A stretch of DNA of 64,000 nt from Pseudoxanthomonas sacheonensis (lineage in GTDB: Bacteria > Pseudomonadota > Gammaproteobacteria > Xanthomonadales > Xanthomonadaceae), in the NCBI RefSeq assembly GCF_010093305.1, contig NZ_PDWS01000019.1, positions 1-64,000 of the forward strand. The letters run 5' to 3'. The notes under the pieces were generated by a model, which saw only the letters and a program-made list of their open reading frames with translations, did no database searches and was not told the DNA's origin. The first letter of the stretch is position 1, and every line of letters starts with the position of its first letter. The translations under genes and the position numbers were made by a program. Shown in pieces: positions 48,529 to 58,960 of the stretch.

Positions 48529-49026
48529 ATGCGCCGCTTCGCCGTCTCCAGCCTGCTTGCCTTCGCCGCGATTCCAGGCGCCAATGCGCTGCCCAATTGC
48601 ACAGGCACTTCCGTATCGCCGCCGTTGTCTTCGACGGCTTTGCTTGCGCCCGTCGCCCCGGAGCTGGCCACCAACACCACGCCCCTGGGCGCGCCCAGCG
48701 GCGTCCTGGCGCATGCCTACGACGAAGCCCAGTCGGTCGACCGCGTGCTGTTCCGGTTGCGCGTGCAGGCTTGCCAGAACGTTGCGATGGCGATGCCCGC
48801 GCAGAGCGTGGCCAACCCCAACGACCCGGCGGCCTACAAACCGAAGACGGCCTTCGACAACACGCCCTGGCGTTTCGACATGACCCAGAACGGCAAGCGC
48901 ATGACCGCCGATGAATTCGATGCCTGGATGAAGTCGCGCGGCGTGCGCGTGGTCAAGGGCGCGCCGGCGGCGGCAACGGCCGTACCGGTCGCGGCTCCGG
49001 CTGCCGAGCCGGTAAAGAAGAAGTAA
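48529..49026 (+). CDS. Secreted protein of unknown function
   Basis: This 165-residue protein has a probable signal peptide (MRRFAVSSLLAFAAIPGANA, cleavage near 20). It is Ala/Pro/Thr-rich, and the C-terminal part carries WRFDMTQNGKRMTADEFDAW, then MKSRGVRV, and an Ala/Pro/Lys tail. No known domain is recognised. It sits alone between the OmpA terminator and the pseudouridine synthase gene, which is in the same direction. Confidence 0.65.
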   Translation: MRRFAVSSLLAFAAIPGANALPNCTGTSVSPPLSSTALLAPVAPELATNTTPLGAPSGVLAHAYDEAQSVDRVLFRLRVQACQNVAMAMPAQSVANPNDPAAYKPKTAFDNTPWRFDMTQNGKRMTADEFDAWMKSRGVRVVKGAPAAATAVPVAAPAAEPVKKK

Positions 49027-49070
49027 TCTGGCCCTGCGCCGCGTTCGGCGAGGCGCGCGCTCCGTAATCC

Positions 49071-49832
49071 GTGGTTTCCGTCGACACGACCAAGCCGGCC
49101 CCTGCACCGAGGCATGGGCTTGCACGCACTTTGTCCAAGCTGGGAGTCTGCTCGCGTACCGAGGCCGCTGCCTGGATCGCAGCCGGACGCGTGTCGGTGG
49201 ATGGGCGGACCGTCGGCAACCCCGAATACCCGGTGGTCCGTGGCGTTCATCGCATCGCCGTGGATGGCAAGGAAATCGGGCAGGGCTTGCGTCATTACCT
49301 TGCGCTCAACAAACCGCGCGGGCTGGTGACCACAGCCAAGGATGAGCGTGGCCGCGACACGGTTTACCGATGCTTCGATGGCGCTGGCCTGGGCTGGATC
49401 GCACCGGTCGGCCGTCTGGACAAGGCCAGCGAAGGGTTGCTGCTGTTCACCAACGACCCCGAGTGGGCCGCGTCCATCACCGATCCGGAAACCGGACCGG
49501 ACAAGACCTACCACGTGCAGGTCGACCGCATTCCCGATGCCGCCTTGCTCGTGCGTCTGTCGGCGGGCGTGGTGGTGGAAGGAGAACCTCTCTGTGCGAA
49601 GTCCGCGCGGATGTTGCGCCATGGGGACAAGAACGCCTGGCTGGAGATCGTGCTGGACGAAGGCCGCAACCGGCAGATCCGCCGCTTGCTGGCCGAATCC
49701 GATATCGGCGTGTTGCGTTTGATCCGCACCGCGATAGGCGGGCTGGCGCTGGGAGAGTTGCCGAAAGGACAGTGGCGCCGCCTGTCGGCGGAAGAGGCCG
49801 CCACGCTATCGCCTGCCTCGTCATTGCCGTAG
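49071..49832 (+). CDS. RsuA/RluB-family pseudouridine synthase
   Basis: The 253-residue rRNA-modifying enzyme has an N-terminal S4 domain (LSKLGVCSRTEAAAWIAAGR) and the catalytic motif GRLDKASEGLLLFTND with the Asp nucleophile, then KTYHVQV and GRNRQIRRLLAE. It isomerises one uridine in 16S or 23S rRNA; whether it is the RsuA, RluB, RluE or RluF type cannot be decided here. The start is a GTG (49071) without a clear ribosome site. The stop codon TAG lies inside the palindrome at 49824-49871. Confidence 0.85.
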   Translation: MVSVDTTKPAPAPRHGLARTLSKLGVCSRTEAAAWIAAGRVSVDGRTVGNPEYPVVRGVHRIAVDGKEIGQGLRHYLALNKPRGLVTTAKDERGRDTVYRCFDGAGLGWIAPVGRLDKASEGLLLFTNDPEWAASITDPETGPDKTYHVQVDRIPDAALLVRLSAGVVVEGEPLCAKSARMLRHGDKNAWLEIVLDEGRNRQIRRLLAESDIGVLRLIRTAIGGLALGELPKGQWRRLSAEEAATLSPASSLP

Positions 49833-49871
49833 GAGCGACGTAAGTCGCGACTTACGTCGCTCCTACGGCAA
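49824..49871. repeat. Perfect 48-nt palindrome between convergent genes
   Basis: The reading TTGCCGTAGGAGCGACGTAA (49824-49843) continues GTCG and is followed by its exact reverse complement (49848-49871), with no loop bases. It contains the GTAGGAGCGACG head seen at 26476 on both strands. The TAG at 49830-49832 is the stop of the pseudouridine synthase. It may end transcription of both that gene and kbl. Confidence 0.95.
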
Positions 49872-49883
49872 ATTTTATGCCTA

Positions 49884-51101
49884 TCAGCTCTTGATGACGC
49901 CCAGCTCGCGCCCGATCAGGGTGAAGGCACCGATCGCGCGGTCGAGGTGTTCGCGCGAATGCGCTGCGCTCATCTGTGTGCGGATGCGGGCCTGGCCCTT
50001 GGCGACGACCGGGAAGAAGAATCCGATCGCGTAGATGCCTTCCTCCAGCAGCCGCTCGGCGAAGCGCTGCGCCAGCGGCGCGTCGTACAGCATCACCGGG
50101 CTGATGGGATGCACGCCCGGGCGGATGTCGAAACCCGCAGCGGTCATTTTTTCGCGGAAATAGCGGGTGTTTTCCGCCAGTTTCTCGCGCAGCTCGCCCG
50201 CCGAAGAAAGCATGTCGAAGGCCTTGATGCCGGCGGCGACCACATGCGGCGGAAGCGAGTTGGAAAACAGATAGGGGCGCGAACGCTGGCGCAACAGCTC
50301 GATGACTTCCTTCCTGGCGGTGGTGAACCCGCCCAGCGCCCCGCCCATCGCCTTGCCCAGCGTACCGGTGACGATGTCGATGCGGTCCAGCACGCCCTTG
50401 ACCTCGGCCGAACCGCGACCGGTCGCGCCCAGAAAACCGGTGGCGTGGCATTCGTCGATATGCACCAGCGCGCCGTATTTCTTCGCCAACGCCGTGATTT
50501 CGTCCAGCGGCGCGATGAAACCGTCCATGGAGAACACGCCGTCGGTGGTGATCAGTTTGGTCTTGCAGCCAGCGGCTTCGGCGGCCTGCAACTGCGCTTC
50601 CAGGTCGGCCATGTCGCAGTTGGCGTAGCGGAAACGCTTGGCCTTGCACAGACGCACGCCATCGATGATCGAAGCGTGGTTGAGCGCGTCGGAGATCACC
50701 GCATCGTTTTCGCCCAGCAGTGGTTCGAACAGGCCGCCGTTGGCGTCGAAGCAGGCAGCGTAGAGGATGGTGTCCTCGGTGCCGAAGAATTCGGCGATCT
50801 TCGCTTCCAACTGCTTGTGCAGATCCTGGGTGCCGCAGATGAAGCGCACGCTGGCCATGCCGAAGCCGTGCGTATCCAGCGCGTCCTTTGCCGCCTGGAT
50901 GATGTCCGGGTGGTCGGCCAGTCCCAGGTAGTTGTTGGCGCAGAAATTCAGCACTTTGCGGCCGTCGGCCAGCTCGATCTCGGCGGACTGGGGGCTGGTG
51001 ATGACGCGTTCGGCCTTGAACAGGCCTTGAGCACGGATGGCGTCCAGTTCGGCGATGTAGTGCTGAGTGAGAGCGGGGGACTGGGTCTGCGAGTCGGACA
51101 T
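49884..51101 (-). CDS. kbl: 2-amino-3-ketobutyrate coenzyme A ligase
   Basis: The 405-residue PLP enzyme cleaves 2-amino-3-ketobutyrate with CoA to glycine and acetyl-CoA, after Tdh oxidises threonine. It shows [35 protein letters not shown], the DECHATG segment and the PLP lysine in [13 protein letters not shown]. The start at 51101 fits the family (E. coli 398); the open frame continues 33 codons upstream. Usually it is paired directly with tdh; here tdh is 6.7 kb away behind the sulfate cassette. Confidence 0.95.
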   Translation of the reverse strand: MSDSQTQSPALTQHYIAELDAIRAQGLFKAERVITSPQSAEIELADGRKVLNFCANNYLGLADHPDIIQAAKDALDTHGFGMASVRFICGTQDLHKQLEAKIAEFFGTEDTILYAACFDANGGLFEPLLGENDAVISDALNHASIIDGVRLCKAKRFRYANCDMADLEAQLQAAEAAGCKTKLITTDGVFSMDGFIAPLDEITALAKKYGALVHIDECHATGFLGATGRGSAEVKGVLDRIDIVTGTLGKAMGGALGGFTTARKEVIELLRQRSRPYLFSNSLPPHVVAAGIKAFDMLSSAGELREKLAENTRYFREKMTAAGFDIRPGVHPISPVMLYDAPLAQRFAERLLEEGIYAIGFFFPVVAKGQARIRTQMSAAHSREHLDRAIGAFTLIGRELGVIKS

Positions 51102-51280
51102 GGCGTCTTGCGCTTCGAAAAAGAGCGCCAGTTTAACAATTCGTCGCATACGCCTGCCTCCGAGAATGGTGGCGTCATGCCGATCAGACATAAGGGGCAT
51201 GCCTTAATTCATTTCTCCTGGGCAATGTGCATGCGCAGCATCTGCATTCCAGCCAAAAGGCCTATTCAGGAAAGTCCGCC

Positions 51281-52735
51281 GTGGGAACAGGAATGCAGCG
51301 AAGCAAGGCGAAAGTCCAAGGGGCGTGGTGGGCGGGCGCCTTGGCATGCGCCTTGGCCGTTCCCGCTTCGGCACAAGAAAAGCTCACCGTGGAGCAGTTG
51401 CAGCAGCGCCTGGAAGCACTGGAGCGCCGCCTGAACGGCGCGCCGGTGGATACGGCCGAGGACGCGTCGGCCGGCGAGCCGGGGCTGGCCGGCCTGGACC
51501 AGCGTCTGCGCATCCTGGAGCGCAAGCTGGAACTGCAGCAGGAAGAGCAGGTAGCCAAGGCCAAGGAAGCGCCGGTGATCGCGGTCAACGACAAGGGTGC
51601 TTCCTTCAAGTCGGCCAATGGCGACTACGAAGTGAAGATCCGCGGCTTGCTGCAGGGCGACGGCCGCTTCTTCCTGGATGGGGTGCCGGCGGGCAACAAC
51701 GATACTTTCCTGTTGCGCACCGCGCGGCCGATCATCGAAGGTTCGCTCGGCAAGCTGGTGGGCTTCCGCTTCACGCCGGAATTCGCCGGCGACAGCGCCA
51801 GCATCGTCGATGCCTATGTGGACCTTCGTTTCGATCCCGCTTACACCGTGCGCGCGGGCAAGTTCACTTCGCCGGTGGGACTGGAGCGGCTGCAGTCTTC
51901 GTCCGCGTTGTCCGAGGTGGAGCGCGCGCTGCCCAGTGAGTTGGCGCCCAATCGCGACATAGGCATCCAGCTGCAGGGCGATTTGGCCGAAGGCCGCTTC
52001 GGCTACGCGATCGGCGTGTTCAACGGCACCGTCGACGGCCGCGATGCGGTCACCACCAATCCCGACAACGAGTTCGAGTACGCGGGGCGAGTGTTCTTCG
52101 AGCCGTTCAAGAACGACGCCAACGCGCTGTCCGGCCTGGGATTCGGCATCGGCGCCAGCGTCGGCGACAAACAGGGCGGCGGCGCCAATTTCCTGCCGCG
52201 TTACCGCACGCCCGGCCAGGTGCAATTCTTCAACTATCGTGCCGCGGCGTTGGCCGACGGACAGCACAGCCGTATTTCCCCGCAGGGCTACTACTATCGA
52301 AATGCATTCGGATTGCTTGCCGAGTACATTGTCTCCAAGCAGGAGGTCAGCATAGGCGGCGTCCGCGAAGAATTGTCGAACAAAGCCTGGCAGGCGACCG
52401 CCAGCTACGTGCTCACCGGCGAGGACGCCAGCTACCGCGGCGTGGTCAAACCCTCGCATCCATTCAGTCCGGGCAAGGACGGATGGGGCGCTTTCGAACT
52501 GGTCGGCCGTTACGGCGTGCTGGAGATCGACGAAGACGCCTTCCCGTTGTTCGCCGACCCGGCGGTGTCCGCCAGCGAAGCTTCCTCCTGGACGGTAGGT
52601 TTGAACTGGTATCTCAACAGCAACCTCAAGCTGGTATTGAACTACCTGCATACGAGTCTGGAAGGCGGCGCCGCGGGCGGCGCCGACCGCGAAGACGAGA
52701 AAGCCGTATTCACGCGCCTGCAAGTAGCCTTCTGA
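51281..52735 (+). CDS. OprO/OprP-like phosphate-selective porin
   Basis: The 484-residue outer-membrane protein begins with a signal peptide ([11 protein letters not shown]), followed by a coiled-coil of about 75 residues ([35 protein letters not shown]) and a 16-strand barrel-type domain with [27 protein letters not shown] and [12 protein letters not shown]. It belongs to the OprO/OprP family of anion-selective porins. I chose GTG 51281 (AGGAAA eight bases upstream); ATG 51293 is an alternative. It is directly before sbp, so sulfate or another oxyanion is the likely cargo here. Confidence 0.85.
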   Translation: MGTGMQRSKAKVQGAWWAGALACALAVPASAQEKLTVEQLQQRLEALERRLNGAPVDTAEDASAGEPGLAGLDQRLRILERKLELQQEEQVAKAKEAPVIAVNDKGASFKSANGDYEVKIRGLLQGDGRFFLDGVPAGNNDTFLLRTARPIIEGSLGKLVGFRFTPEFAGDSASIVDAYVDLRFDPAYTVRAGKFTSPVGLERLQSSSALSEVERALPSELAPNRDIGIQLQGDLAEGRFGYAIGVFNGTVDGRDAVTTNPDNEFEYAGRVFFEPFKNDANALSGLGFGIGASVGDKQGGGANFLPRYRTPGQVQFFNYRAAALADGQHSRISPQGYYYRNAFGLLAEYIVSKQEVSIGGVREELSNKAWQATASYVLTGEDASYRGVVKPSHPFSPGKDGWGAFELVGRYGVLEIDEDAFPLFADPAVSASEASSWTVGLNWYLNSNLKLVLNYLHTSLEGGAAGGADREDEKAVFTRLQVAF

Positions 52736-52754
52736 AAAAACCGGAGCCATTCCC

Positions 52755-53777
52755 ATGAAAATCGCCCCGATTCCATCGTCTCTCCGGGCCTTGCTGCTCG
52801 CCTTCGGTCTGACCATCGCTGCGGGCGCCTTGGCCAAGGACGTGAAGCTGCTCAATGTCTCCTACGATCCCACCCGCGAGCTTTACCGCGATTTCAACGC
52901 CGCTTTCGCCAAGGACTGGTTGCAGAAGAAAGGGCAGAAGGTGGAAATAGAAACTTCGCATGGCGGTTCCGGCAAGCAGGCGCGCGCGGTGATCGACGGG
53001 CTTGAGGCCGACGTAGTAACGCTGGCACTGGCCTACGACGTGGATTCCATTGCACAGCGCGCCAAGTTGTTCCCGGCCAGCTGGCAGAAGCGCCTGCCCG
53101 AAAACAGCTCGCCGTACACTTCCACCATCGTATTCCTGGTGCGCAAGGGCAACCCGAAGAAGATCAAGGACTGGCCCGACTTGCTGCGGCCCGGCGTCGC
53201 GGTGATCACGCCCAACCCCAAGACTTCCGGAGGCGCGCGCTGGAACTATCTCGCCGCATGGGCCTACGGTTTGAAGATTTTCAAGGGAGACGAAGCCAAG
53301 ACCCGCAACATGGTGCGCGCGCTGTTCCGCAACGTGCCGGTGCTGGATACCGGCGCGCGCGGATCCACCACTACTTTCGTGCAGAACGGAATAGGCGACG
53401 TGCTGCTGGCGTGGGAAAACGAAGCATTCCTGTCCATCGAGGAACTGGGCCCGGACAAGTTCGAGATCGTCGTGCCCAAACTGTCGATCCTGGCCGAACC
53501 GCCGGTGGCGCTGGTGGACAAGAACGTGGACAAGCATGGAACCCGCGAAGTGGCGCAGGCGTATCTGCAGTACCTGTATTCGCCGGAAGGGCAGAAGATC
53601 GCCGCCAAGCACTACTATCGTCCGCGCTATCCTCAATATGCCGACCCGGCCGACGTCGCGCGCTTCCCGAAAGTCGAGCTGGTGACCATCGACCAGGTAT
53701 TCGGCTCATGGGCCCAGGCGCAGGCCAAGCATTTCGCCGAGGGCGGCGTGTTCGACCAGATCCAGTCGGAGAAATAA
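52755..53777 (+). CDS. sbp: Sulfate-binding protein of the sulfate ABC importer
   Basis: The 340-residue periplasmic protein has a signal peptide (ending ALA near 24) and the Sbp/CysP signatures [51 protein letters not shown] and [16 protein letters not shown]. It captures sulfate for CysTWA. It starts 19 bases after the porin and abuts the cysT start. Confidence 0.95.
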   Translation: MKIAPIPSSLRALLLAFGLTIAAGALAKDVKLLNVSYDPTRELYRDFNAAFAKDWLQKKGQKVEIETSHGGSGKQARAVIDGLEADVVTLALAYDVDSIAQRAKLFPASWQKRLPENSSPYTSTIVFLVRKGNPKKIKDWPDLLRPGVAVITPNPKTSGGARWNYLAAWAYGLKIFKGDEAKTRNMVRALFRNVPVLDTGARGSTTTFVQNGIGDVLLAWENEAFLSIEELGPDKFEIVVPKLSILAEPPVALVDKNVDKHGTREVAQAYLQYLYSPEGQKIAAKHYYRPRYPQYADPADVARFPKVELVTIDQVFGSWAQAQAKHFAEGGVFDQIQSEK

Positions 53778-54632
53778 TTGGCAGCGACCGCACCCTTGCC
53801 GTCCGCCAGGCGGGCACGACGCAATCGCGTGGTGCCCGGTTTTGGTTTGAGCCTGGGCGTCACCTTGGCTTGGCTTTCGTTGATCGTGCTGATTCCGCTG
53901 GCCGGTCTGCTGCTGAAGGCTGGTGGCCTGGGCTGGCAGGGCCTATGGCAGATCTGGACCGAACCGCGCGTGCTGGCTGCGTTGAAATTGAGCTTCGGTA
54001 CCGCACTGGTCGCGGCGGCATTCAACGCGGTGATGGGCACGCTGGTGGCCTGGGTACTGGTGCGCTACCGCTTTCCCGGCAAGCGCGTGTTCGATGCGAT
54101 GATCGACCTGCCATTCGCCTTGCCCACCGCCGTGGCCGGCATCGCGCTGACTTCGCTGTACGGACCCAATGGCTGGGTGGGGCGTTGGTTCGAAAGCGTC
54201 GGCATCAAAATCGCCTACACGCCGCTGGGCATTACCCTGGCGCTGGTGTTCATCGGCCTGCCGTTCGTGGTGCGGGTAGTCCAACCGGTGCTGTCCGAAG
54301 TGGAGCGCGAACTGGAGGAGGCCGCCGCGACGCTGGGCGCCAACCGCTGGCAGGCGGTGCGGCGGGTGATCCTACCGGCGCTGTGGCCGGCGATCGTGAC
54401 CGGCTTCGGCTTGGCCTTCGCGCGCGGCGTCGGCGAATACGGCTCGGTGATCTTCATCGCCGGCAACCTGCCGGGCCTGACCGAAATCGCTCCGTTGCTG
54501 ATCACTTTCAGACTGGACGAATACCAATACGCCGACGCCGCGGCCATCGCCCTGGCGATGCTGCTGCTGTCGCTGCTGATGCTGCTGGCGATCAATGCGC
54601 TGCAGGCGAAGCTCTCACGGCGCGGACGTTAA
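53778..54632 (+). CDS. cysT: Sulfate ABC transporter permease CysT
   Basis: The 284-residue membrane subunit has about six transmembrane segments and the EAA loop [20 protein letters not shown] that docks to CysA. The start is a TTG at 53778, the first codon after the sbp stop; GGAG at 53768 serves as ribosome site. No ATG lies near. The N-terminal 25 residues are basic and variable. Confidence 0.93.
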   Translation: MAATAPLPSARRARRNRVVPGFGLSLGVTLAWLSLIVLIPLAGLLLKAGGLGWQGLWQIWTEPRVLAALKLSFGTALVAAAFNAVMGTLVAWVLVRYRFPGKRVFDAMIDLPFALPTAVAGIALTSLYGPNGWVGRWFESVGIKIAYTPLGITLALVFIGLPFVVRVVQPVLSEVERELEEAAATLGANRWQAVRRVILPALWPAIVTGFGLAFARGVGEYGSVIFIAGNLPGLTEIAPLLITFRLDEYQYADAAAIALAMLLLSLLMLLAINALQAKLSRRGR

Positions 54633-54633
54633 G

Positions 54634-55602
54634 ATGAGCGAAGCCACGACCGCCGTCATCGCCCTGCCGTCCGAGAACTCCTTGGTGACCCCCGCCAGCG
54701 ACCGCCGCAGCAACGCTACTCCCGCGATCACCGAACCGCGCTGGGTGCAGCTGCTGTTGATCGGCGCCGCGTTGCTGTTCCTGCTCGGTTTCCTGCTGTT
54801 GCCGCTGGTGCTGGTGTTCGCCGAAGCGCTGGGCAATGGCGTGCAGGCATTCGTTGATGCGGTTACCGAAACCGACGCCCTGGCCGCGATCGAGCTCACC
54901 CTGCTGGTGACCGCGATCGTGGTGCCGCTGAACCTGGTCTTCGGCATCGCTGCAGCATGGGCGATCAGCAAGCACGAGTTCCGCGGCAAGCGCCTGCTGG
55001 TGAGCCTGATCGATCTTCCCTTCGCGGTCTCGCCGGTGGTGGCGGGCCTGGTGTTCGTGCTGATCTTCGGCGCGCAGGGCTGGGCCTGGCCGTTGATCGA
55101 GGAAGGCTGGCATTTCGATCTCCCGTTGCTCGGCGCAACCACGCTGCAGTTGCCGAAGATCATCTACGCCGTGCCGGGCATCGTGCTGGCGACGGTATTC
55201 GTCACCTTCCCCTTCATCGCCCGCGAGCTGATGCCGCTGATGGAGCAGCAGGGCACCGACGAAGAACTGGCTGCGTTGAGCCTGGGCGCCAGCGGCTGGC
55301 AGACGTTCTGGCGCGTGACCCTGCCCAACATCCGCTGGGCGCTGCTGTACGGCGTGCTGCTGTGCAGTGCGCGGGCGATGGGCGAGTTCGGCGCGGTATC
55401 GGTGGTGTCGGGGCATATCCGCGGCCGCACCAACACGCTGCCGCTGCATGTGGAAGCGCTCTACAACGACATCGGCCAGAGCCATGGCGCCGCCTTCGCG
55501 GTCGCCTCGCTGCTGGCCATCACCGCGCTGATCACTCTGGTGGTCAAGGCATACCTGGAATGGCGGCACGGCGAATCGCTCGCCGCCAACCATCGTCATT
55601 GA
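54634..55602 (+). CDS. cysW: Sulfate ABC transporter permease CysW
   Basis: The 322-residue partner of CysT has six predicted transmembrane segments and the EAA loop [20 protein letters not shown]. Its N-terminal extension of about 35 residues is longer than in E. coli CysW (291). The ATG follows the cysT stop by one base. [24 protein letters not shown] segment ([18 protein letters not shown]) near the C-terminus is typical. Confidence 0.94.
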   Translation: MSEATTAVIALPSENSLVTPASDRRSNATPAITEPRWVQLLLIGAALLFLLGFLLLPLVLVFAEALGNGVQAFVDAVTETDALAAIELTLLVTAIVVPLNLVFGIAAAWAISKHEFRGKRLLVSLIDLPFAVSPVVAGLVFVLIFGAQGWAWPLIEEGWHFDLPLLGATTLQLPKIIYAVPGIVLATVFVTFPFIARELMPLMEQQGTDEELAALSLGASGWQTFWRVTLPNIRWALLYGVLLCSARAMGEFGAVSVVSGHIRGRTNTLPLHVEALYNDIGQSHGAAFAVASLLAITALITLVVKAYLEWRHGESLAANHRH

Positions 55603-55612
55603 GGCTGCACCC

Positions 55613-56662
55613 ATGACCATCCGCATCGAAAACCTCAGCAAGCGCTATGGCGATTTCACTGCCCTGGATGGCATCAGCCTGAATGTGCGCGACGGCGAAC
55701 TGCTGGCGTTGCTGGGGCCTTCCGGTTCCGGCAAGACCACCTTGCTGCGCGCCATTGCCGGCCTGGAACAGGCCGATGGCGGCCGCGTGCTGCTGGGCGG
55801 CGAAGACGCTTCGCAGTTGAGCGTGCAGGCCAGGCGGGTGGGCTTCGTGTTCCAGCACTACGCGTTGTTCCGGCACATGAACGTACGCGAGAACATCGCC
55901 TTCGGCCTGCGCGTGCGCCGCGGCGAAAAGCGCTGGCCCGACGCGCGCATCCGCGAACGGGTCAGCGAACTGCTCTCGCTGGTGCAGTTGGAAGGGCTGG
56001 AAGCGCGCTTTCCGTCGCAACTCTCCGGCGGCCAGCGCCAACGCGTGGCGCTGGCGCGCGCGCTGGCGATCGAACCGCGCGTGTTGCTGCTGGACGAGCC
56101 GTTCGGCGCGCTGGACGCGCAGGTGCGCCGCGATCTGCGCCGCTGGTTGCGCGAGATCCACGACCGCACCGGATTGACTACCGTGTTCGTCACCCACGAC
56201 CAGGAGGAAGCGCTGGAACTCGCCGACCGGGTCGCCATCCTCAATCAGGGCCGCATCGAACAGCTGGGCAGTCCGGCCGAGACCTACGACGAACCGGCCA
56301 GCCCGTTCGTGTATTCCTTCGTCGGCGCGGTCAATCGGTTGCCTGGGCATTCGACGCAAGGGCGGCTGCGGGTCGCGGGGCTGGATCTGGATCTTCGCGA
56401 CAAACCGGAGCTGCAGGGTCCGGTCGAACTCTATGTGCGCCCGGAGCATCTGGCGGTGACCGATTCGGGCGATACCTGGCTGGCGACCGTGCTGGCTAGC
56501 CAGCGCAGCGGGCCACGGCAGCGTTTGTGGGCGCGTCTGCAGGAAGGCGATGCGGAGGTCGAAGTGGAACTGCCGGGAGGGGCAGGGCTACCGGCTTATC
56601 CGACGGGCTCCCAAATCCGGCTGGCGCCATCGCGATTCGGCGTGTTCGCAGCGGGGGAATAG
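55613..56662 (+). CDS. cysA: Sulfate/thiosulfate import ATP-binding protein CysA
   Basis: The 349-residue ATPase of the importer has Walker [10 protein letters not shown], the signature [16 protein letters not shown], Walker [15 protein letters not shown] and the H-loop [17 protein letters not shown]-terminal TOBE-like domain (from about 240; [11 protein letters not shown]) follows. It starts 10 bases after cysW. The product drives sulfate uptake for cysteine synthesis. Confidence 0.96.
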   Translation: MTIRIENLSKRYGDFTALDGISLNVRDGELLALLGPSGSGKTTLLRAIAGLEQADGGRVLLGGEDASQLSVQARRVGFVFQHYALFRHMNVRENIAFGLRVRRGEKRWPDARIRERVSELLSLVQLEGLEARFPSQLSGGQRQRVALARALAIEPRVLLLDEPFGALDAQVRRDLRRWLREIHDRTGLTTVFVTHDQEEALELADRVAILNQGRIEQLGSPAETYDEPASPFVYSFVGAVNRLPGHSTQGRLRVAGLDLDLRDKPELQGPVELYVRPEHLAVTDSGDTWLATVLASQRSGPRQRLWARLQEGDAEVEVELPGGAGLPAYPTGSQIRLAPSRFGVFAAGE

Positions 56663-56711
56663 TTCCATCTGAAACATCCGAAAGTTTGCGCGAACTTTAT
56701 GGCGTGGGTAC

Positions 56712-56740
56712 TTGACGAGGCGAATGTTGCGTCGCAATAT
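56712..56740 (+). promoter_or_regulatory. Candidate promoter of the TorF-type porin gene
   Basis: TTGACG (56712-56717) and CAATAT (56735-56740) are 17 bases apart. The -10 box is weak (three of six) but the AT-rich CAATATCAA stands out, about 85 bases before the start at 56825. Confidence 0.4.
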
Positions 56741-56824
56741 CAATTCGGTTAAAAAATCGTGAACCTGCGATTGCGATTTTGTTTAAACCCGCGCCCGAAG
56801 CCCACGCCTATCAGGAGAACCCGG

Positions 56825-57607
56825 ATGAAGCCAGTCAAACTCAGTATTGCTCTAGCGGTCGCATTGTTGGCGACACCGTTTGTGTCGTTTGCTCAAGAAG
56901 CCGAGGCGCCCGCCGCCGAAGAAGAGGCTTCGTCGCCTTTCAGCGCCACCTTCGCCGTCACCTCCGACTACGTGTTCCGCGGCGTGTCGCAGACCGATGA
57001 AGGCCCCGCCTTCCAGGCTGGCGTGACCTACTCGGCGCCCTTCGGCCTGTATGCGGGCATCTGGGGCTCCAACGTGGATTTCGGCGATCCGGATCCGGCA
57101 GCCGGCATTCGCGGCCCAAACTACGAGCTCGACTACTTCGTCGGTTGGAACAAGGATCTGAGCGATGCGTGGAATCTCGACCTCGGCGTAACCCGCTACA
57201 CCTACGAGGACGACAGCAGGTTCTACGGCAACATCAACTACAACGAATATATCGCCAAGCTGACGTGGAGCGGTCCGGTGACGATCGGCGGCATCCTTGC
57301 CTATGCCGATGATTACGGCAATGCCGATGCCGAAGAGATATACAGCGGCCTGTCGGCTTCATATGACATCGGTGAGTCCGGCTTCAGCCTTGGCGCATCG
57401 ACTGGCTACACCTCGATTGAGGCGGCTGATGACGGTGGTCGCTCCGATTACTTCGATGGTTCGGTCACGCTCAGCAAGAGCTTCGGTCCGGCCACCGCCA
57501 CGGTGGGTTATTACGACACCTTCGGTTCCGATGCCGACGAACTGAAGGACGGCTCGGACATCTACGACGATCGCGTGGCGGTGACCATTACCGTCGCGGT
57601 GCCGTAA
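56825..57607 (+). CDS. TorF-family (TIGR02001-type) outer-membrane protein
   Basis: The 260-residue protein has a signal peptide ending FAQ near residue 23, a Glu/Ala-rich stretch and the family pattern FAVTSDYVFRGVSQTDEGPA. The barrel-type sequence alternates hydrophobic and polar residues and ends in VAVTITVAVP, a typical outer-membrane C-terminus. The family is a putative porin of unknown substrate. CAGGAGAA precedes ATG 56825; the frame is open 22 codons further up. It follows cysA in the same direction with its own promoter candidate. Confidence 0.88.
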   Translation: MKPVKLSIALAVALLATPFVSFAQEAEAPAAEEEASSPFSATFAVTSDYVFRGVSQTDEGPAFQAGVTYSAPFGLYAGIWGSNVDFGDPDPAAGIRGPNYELDYFVGWNKDLSDAWNLDLGVTRYTYEDDSRFYGNINYNEYIAKLTWSGPVTIGGILAYADDYGNADAEEIYSGLSASYDIGESGFSLGASTGYTSIEAADDGGRSDYFDGSVTLSKSFGPATATVGYYDTFGSDADELKDGSDIYDDRVAVTITVAVP

Positions 57608-57641
57608 GCGGTCGCTACAAACCGCTAGAGCAAAAAAACCG

Positions 57642-57668
57642 GAAGGGCGCCGAAAGGCGCCCTTCTTT
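57642..57668 (+). terminator. Terminator of the TorF-type gene
   Basis: GAAGGGCGCC (57642-57651) and GGCGCCCTTC (57656-57665) form a 10-bp stem closed by a GAAA tetraloop, followed by TTTG. It starts 35 bases after the stop. Confidence 0.85.
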
Positions 57669-57710
57669 GTAGCCATGCCGGTGAGTACGGAACGTGCGTC
57701 AATTCCAGCA

Positions 57711-57735
57711 GTAGGTCGGGGCTACGCCCCCGACA
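57711..57735. repeat. Single GTAG hairpin
   Basis: GTAGGTCGGGGCTACGCCCC plus CGACA contains GTCGGGG and CCCCGAC arms headed by GTAG, like the other GTAG repeats here. It lies in the 172-base gap between the TorF terminator and tdh, which faces it. Confidence 0.65.
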
Positions 57736-57779
57736 CCCGGGAAGGTCGGTTCACGCGTCGGCCACGTAGAGTCAGCCGC

Positions 57780-58802
57780 TCAGTTCCAGCTCAATACCAC
57801 CTTGCCGGCCTTGCCCGCTTCCATCAGGTCGAAGCCCTTCTGGAAATCGTCGATAGGCATCTGGTGGGTCAGCACCTTGCCCAGCGGGAAACCGCCCAGC
57901 ACCAGCTGGGTCATCTTGTACCAGGTCTCGTACATCTTGCGGCCGTAGATGCCCTGCACGGTGAGGCCCTTGAAGATGATGCGGTCCCAATCCACGCCGG
58001 CGCCCTTGGGCAGAATACCGAGCAGCGCGATCTTGCCGCCGTGGTACATGCAGTCGAGCATGTCGTTGAAGGCCGCGGGATTGCCGCTCATCTCCAGGCC
58101 CACGTCGAAGCCTTCCATGTGCAGATCGGCCATCACGTCCTTCAGCGATTGCTTGGCCACGTTGACCACGCGGGTGGCGCCCATGTCGGCCGCCAGTTTC
58201 AAGCGGAAATCGTTGACGTCGGTGACCACCACGTTGCGCGCGCCGATGTGCTTGCAGATGCCCGCGGCGATCACGCCGATGGGGCCGGCGCCGGTGATCA
58301 GCACGTCCTCGCCGACCACGTCGAATTCCAGCGCGCAGTGCGCGGCGTTGCCGTAGGGGTCGAAGAACGCGGCCAGTTCGCTGGGAATCTGGTCGGGGAT
58401 GGGCCACAGGTTGCTGGCCGGCATCACCATGTATTCGGCGAAGGCGCCATCGCGGTTCACGCCGATGCCCACCGTGTGCGGGCACAGGTGCGGACGGCCG
58501 CCGCGGCAGTTGCGGCAGTGGCCGCAGACGATGTGCCCTTCGGCGGAAACACGCTGGCCCAACACGTAACCGCTGACGCCCGGGCCCATCTCCACGATGC
58601 GACCCACGAACTCGTGGCCGATCACCAGACCCGGTTTGATGGTGCGCTGGCTCCAGTCGTCCCACAGATAGATGTGCAGATCGGTGCCGCAGATCGCGGT
58701 CTTCTCCAGCTTGATCAGCACTTCATTGGGGCCGGGCTGGGGCACGGGCACCTGTTCCATCCAGATCCCTTTGCCTGCTTCCCGTTTGACCAGTGCTTTC
58801 AT
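57780..58802 (-). CDS. tdh: L-threonine 3-dehydrogenase
   Basis: The 340-residue zinc NAD enzyme oxidises threonine to 2-amino-3-ketobutyrate, the substrate of Kbl. Catalytic zinc ligands appear in [10 protein letters not shown] and IGHEFVG; the structural zinc site is [15 protein letters not shown]; the NAD motif is [13 protein letters not shown] chose ATG 58802 ([10 protein letters not shown]), giving the family length of 340; ATG 58814 would add four residues. Its partner kbl is 6.7 kb away on the same strand. Confidence 0.95.
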   Translation of the reverse strand: MKALVKREAGKGIWMEQVPVPQPGPNEVLIKLEKTAICGTDLHIYLWDDWSQRTIKPGLVIGHEFVGRIVEMGPGVSGYVLGQRVSAEGHIVCGHCRNCRGGRPHLCPHTVGIGVNRDGAFAEYMVMPASNLWPIPDQIPSELAAFFDPYGNAAHCALEFDVVGEDVLITGAGPIGVIAAGICKHIGARNVVVTDVNDFRLKLAADMGATRVVNVAKQSLKDVMADLHMEGFDVGLEMSGNPAAFNDMLDCMYHGGKIALLGILPKGAGVDWDRIIFKGLTVQGIYGRKMYETWYKMTQLVLGGFPLGKVLTHQMPIDDFQKGFDLMEAGKAGKVVLSWN

Positions 58803-58960
58803 CGTTTGCGCCATGACGGTGCAGGCCCTGCCTTGAGAGAGGGCGCGAATTATACGCCGCCGCCCATGGCCGGCCGTTGGCCCTCCCTGCCATAAGTCAT
58901 GGAGTCGCCGGCAAACAGGCTGGCTACAATCCAAAGTCCATGATCTGCAAGGAATTGCCC

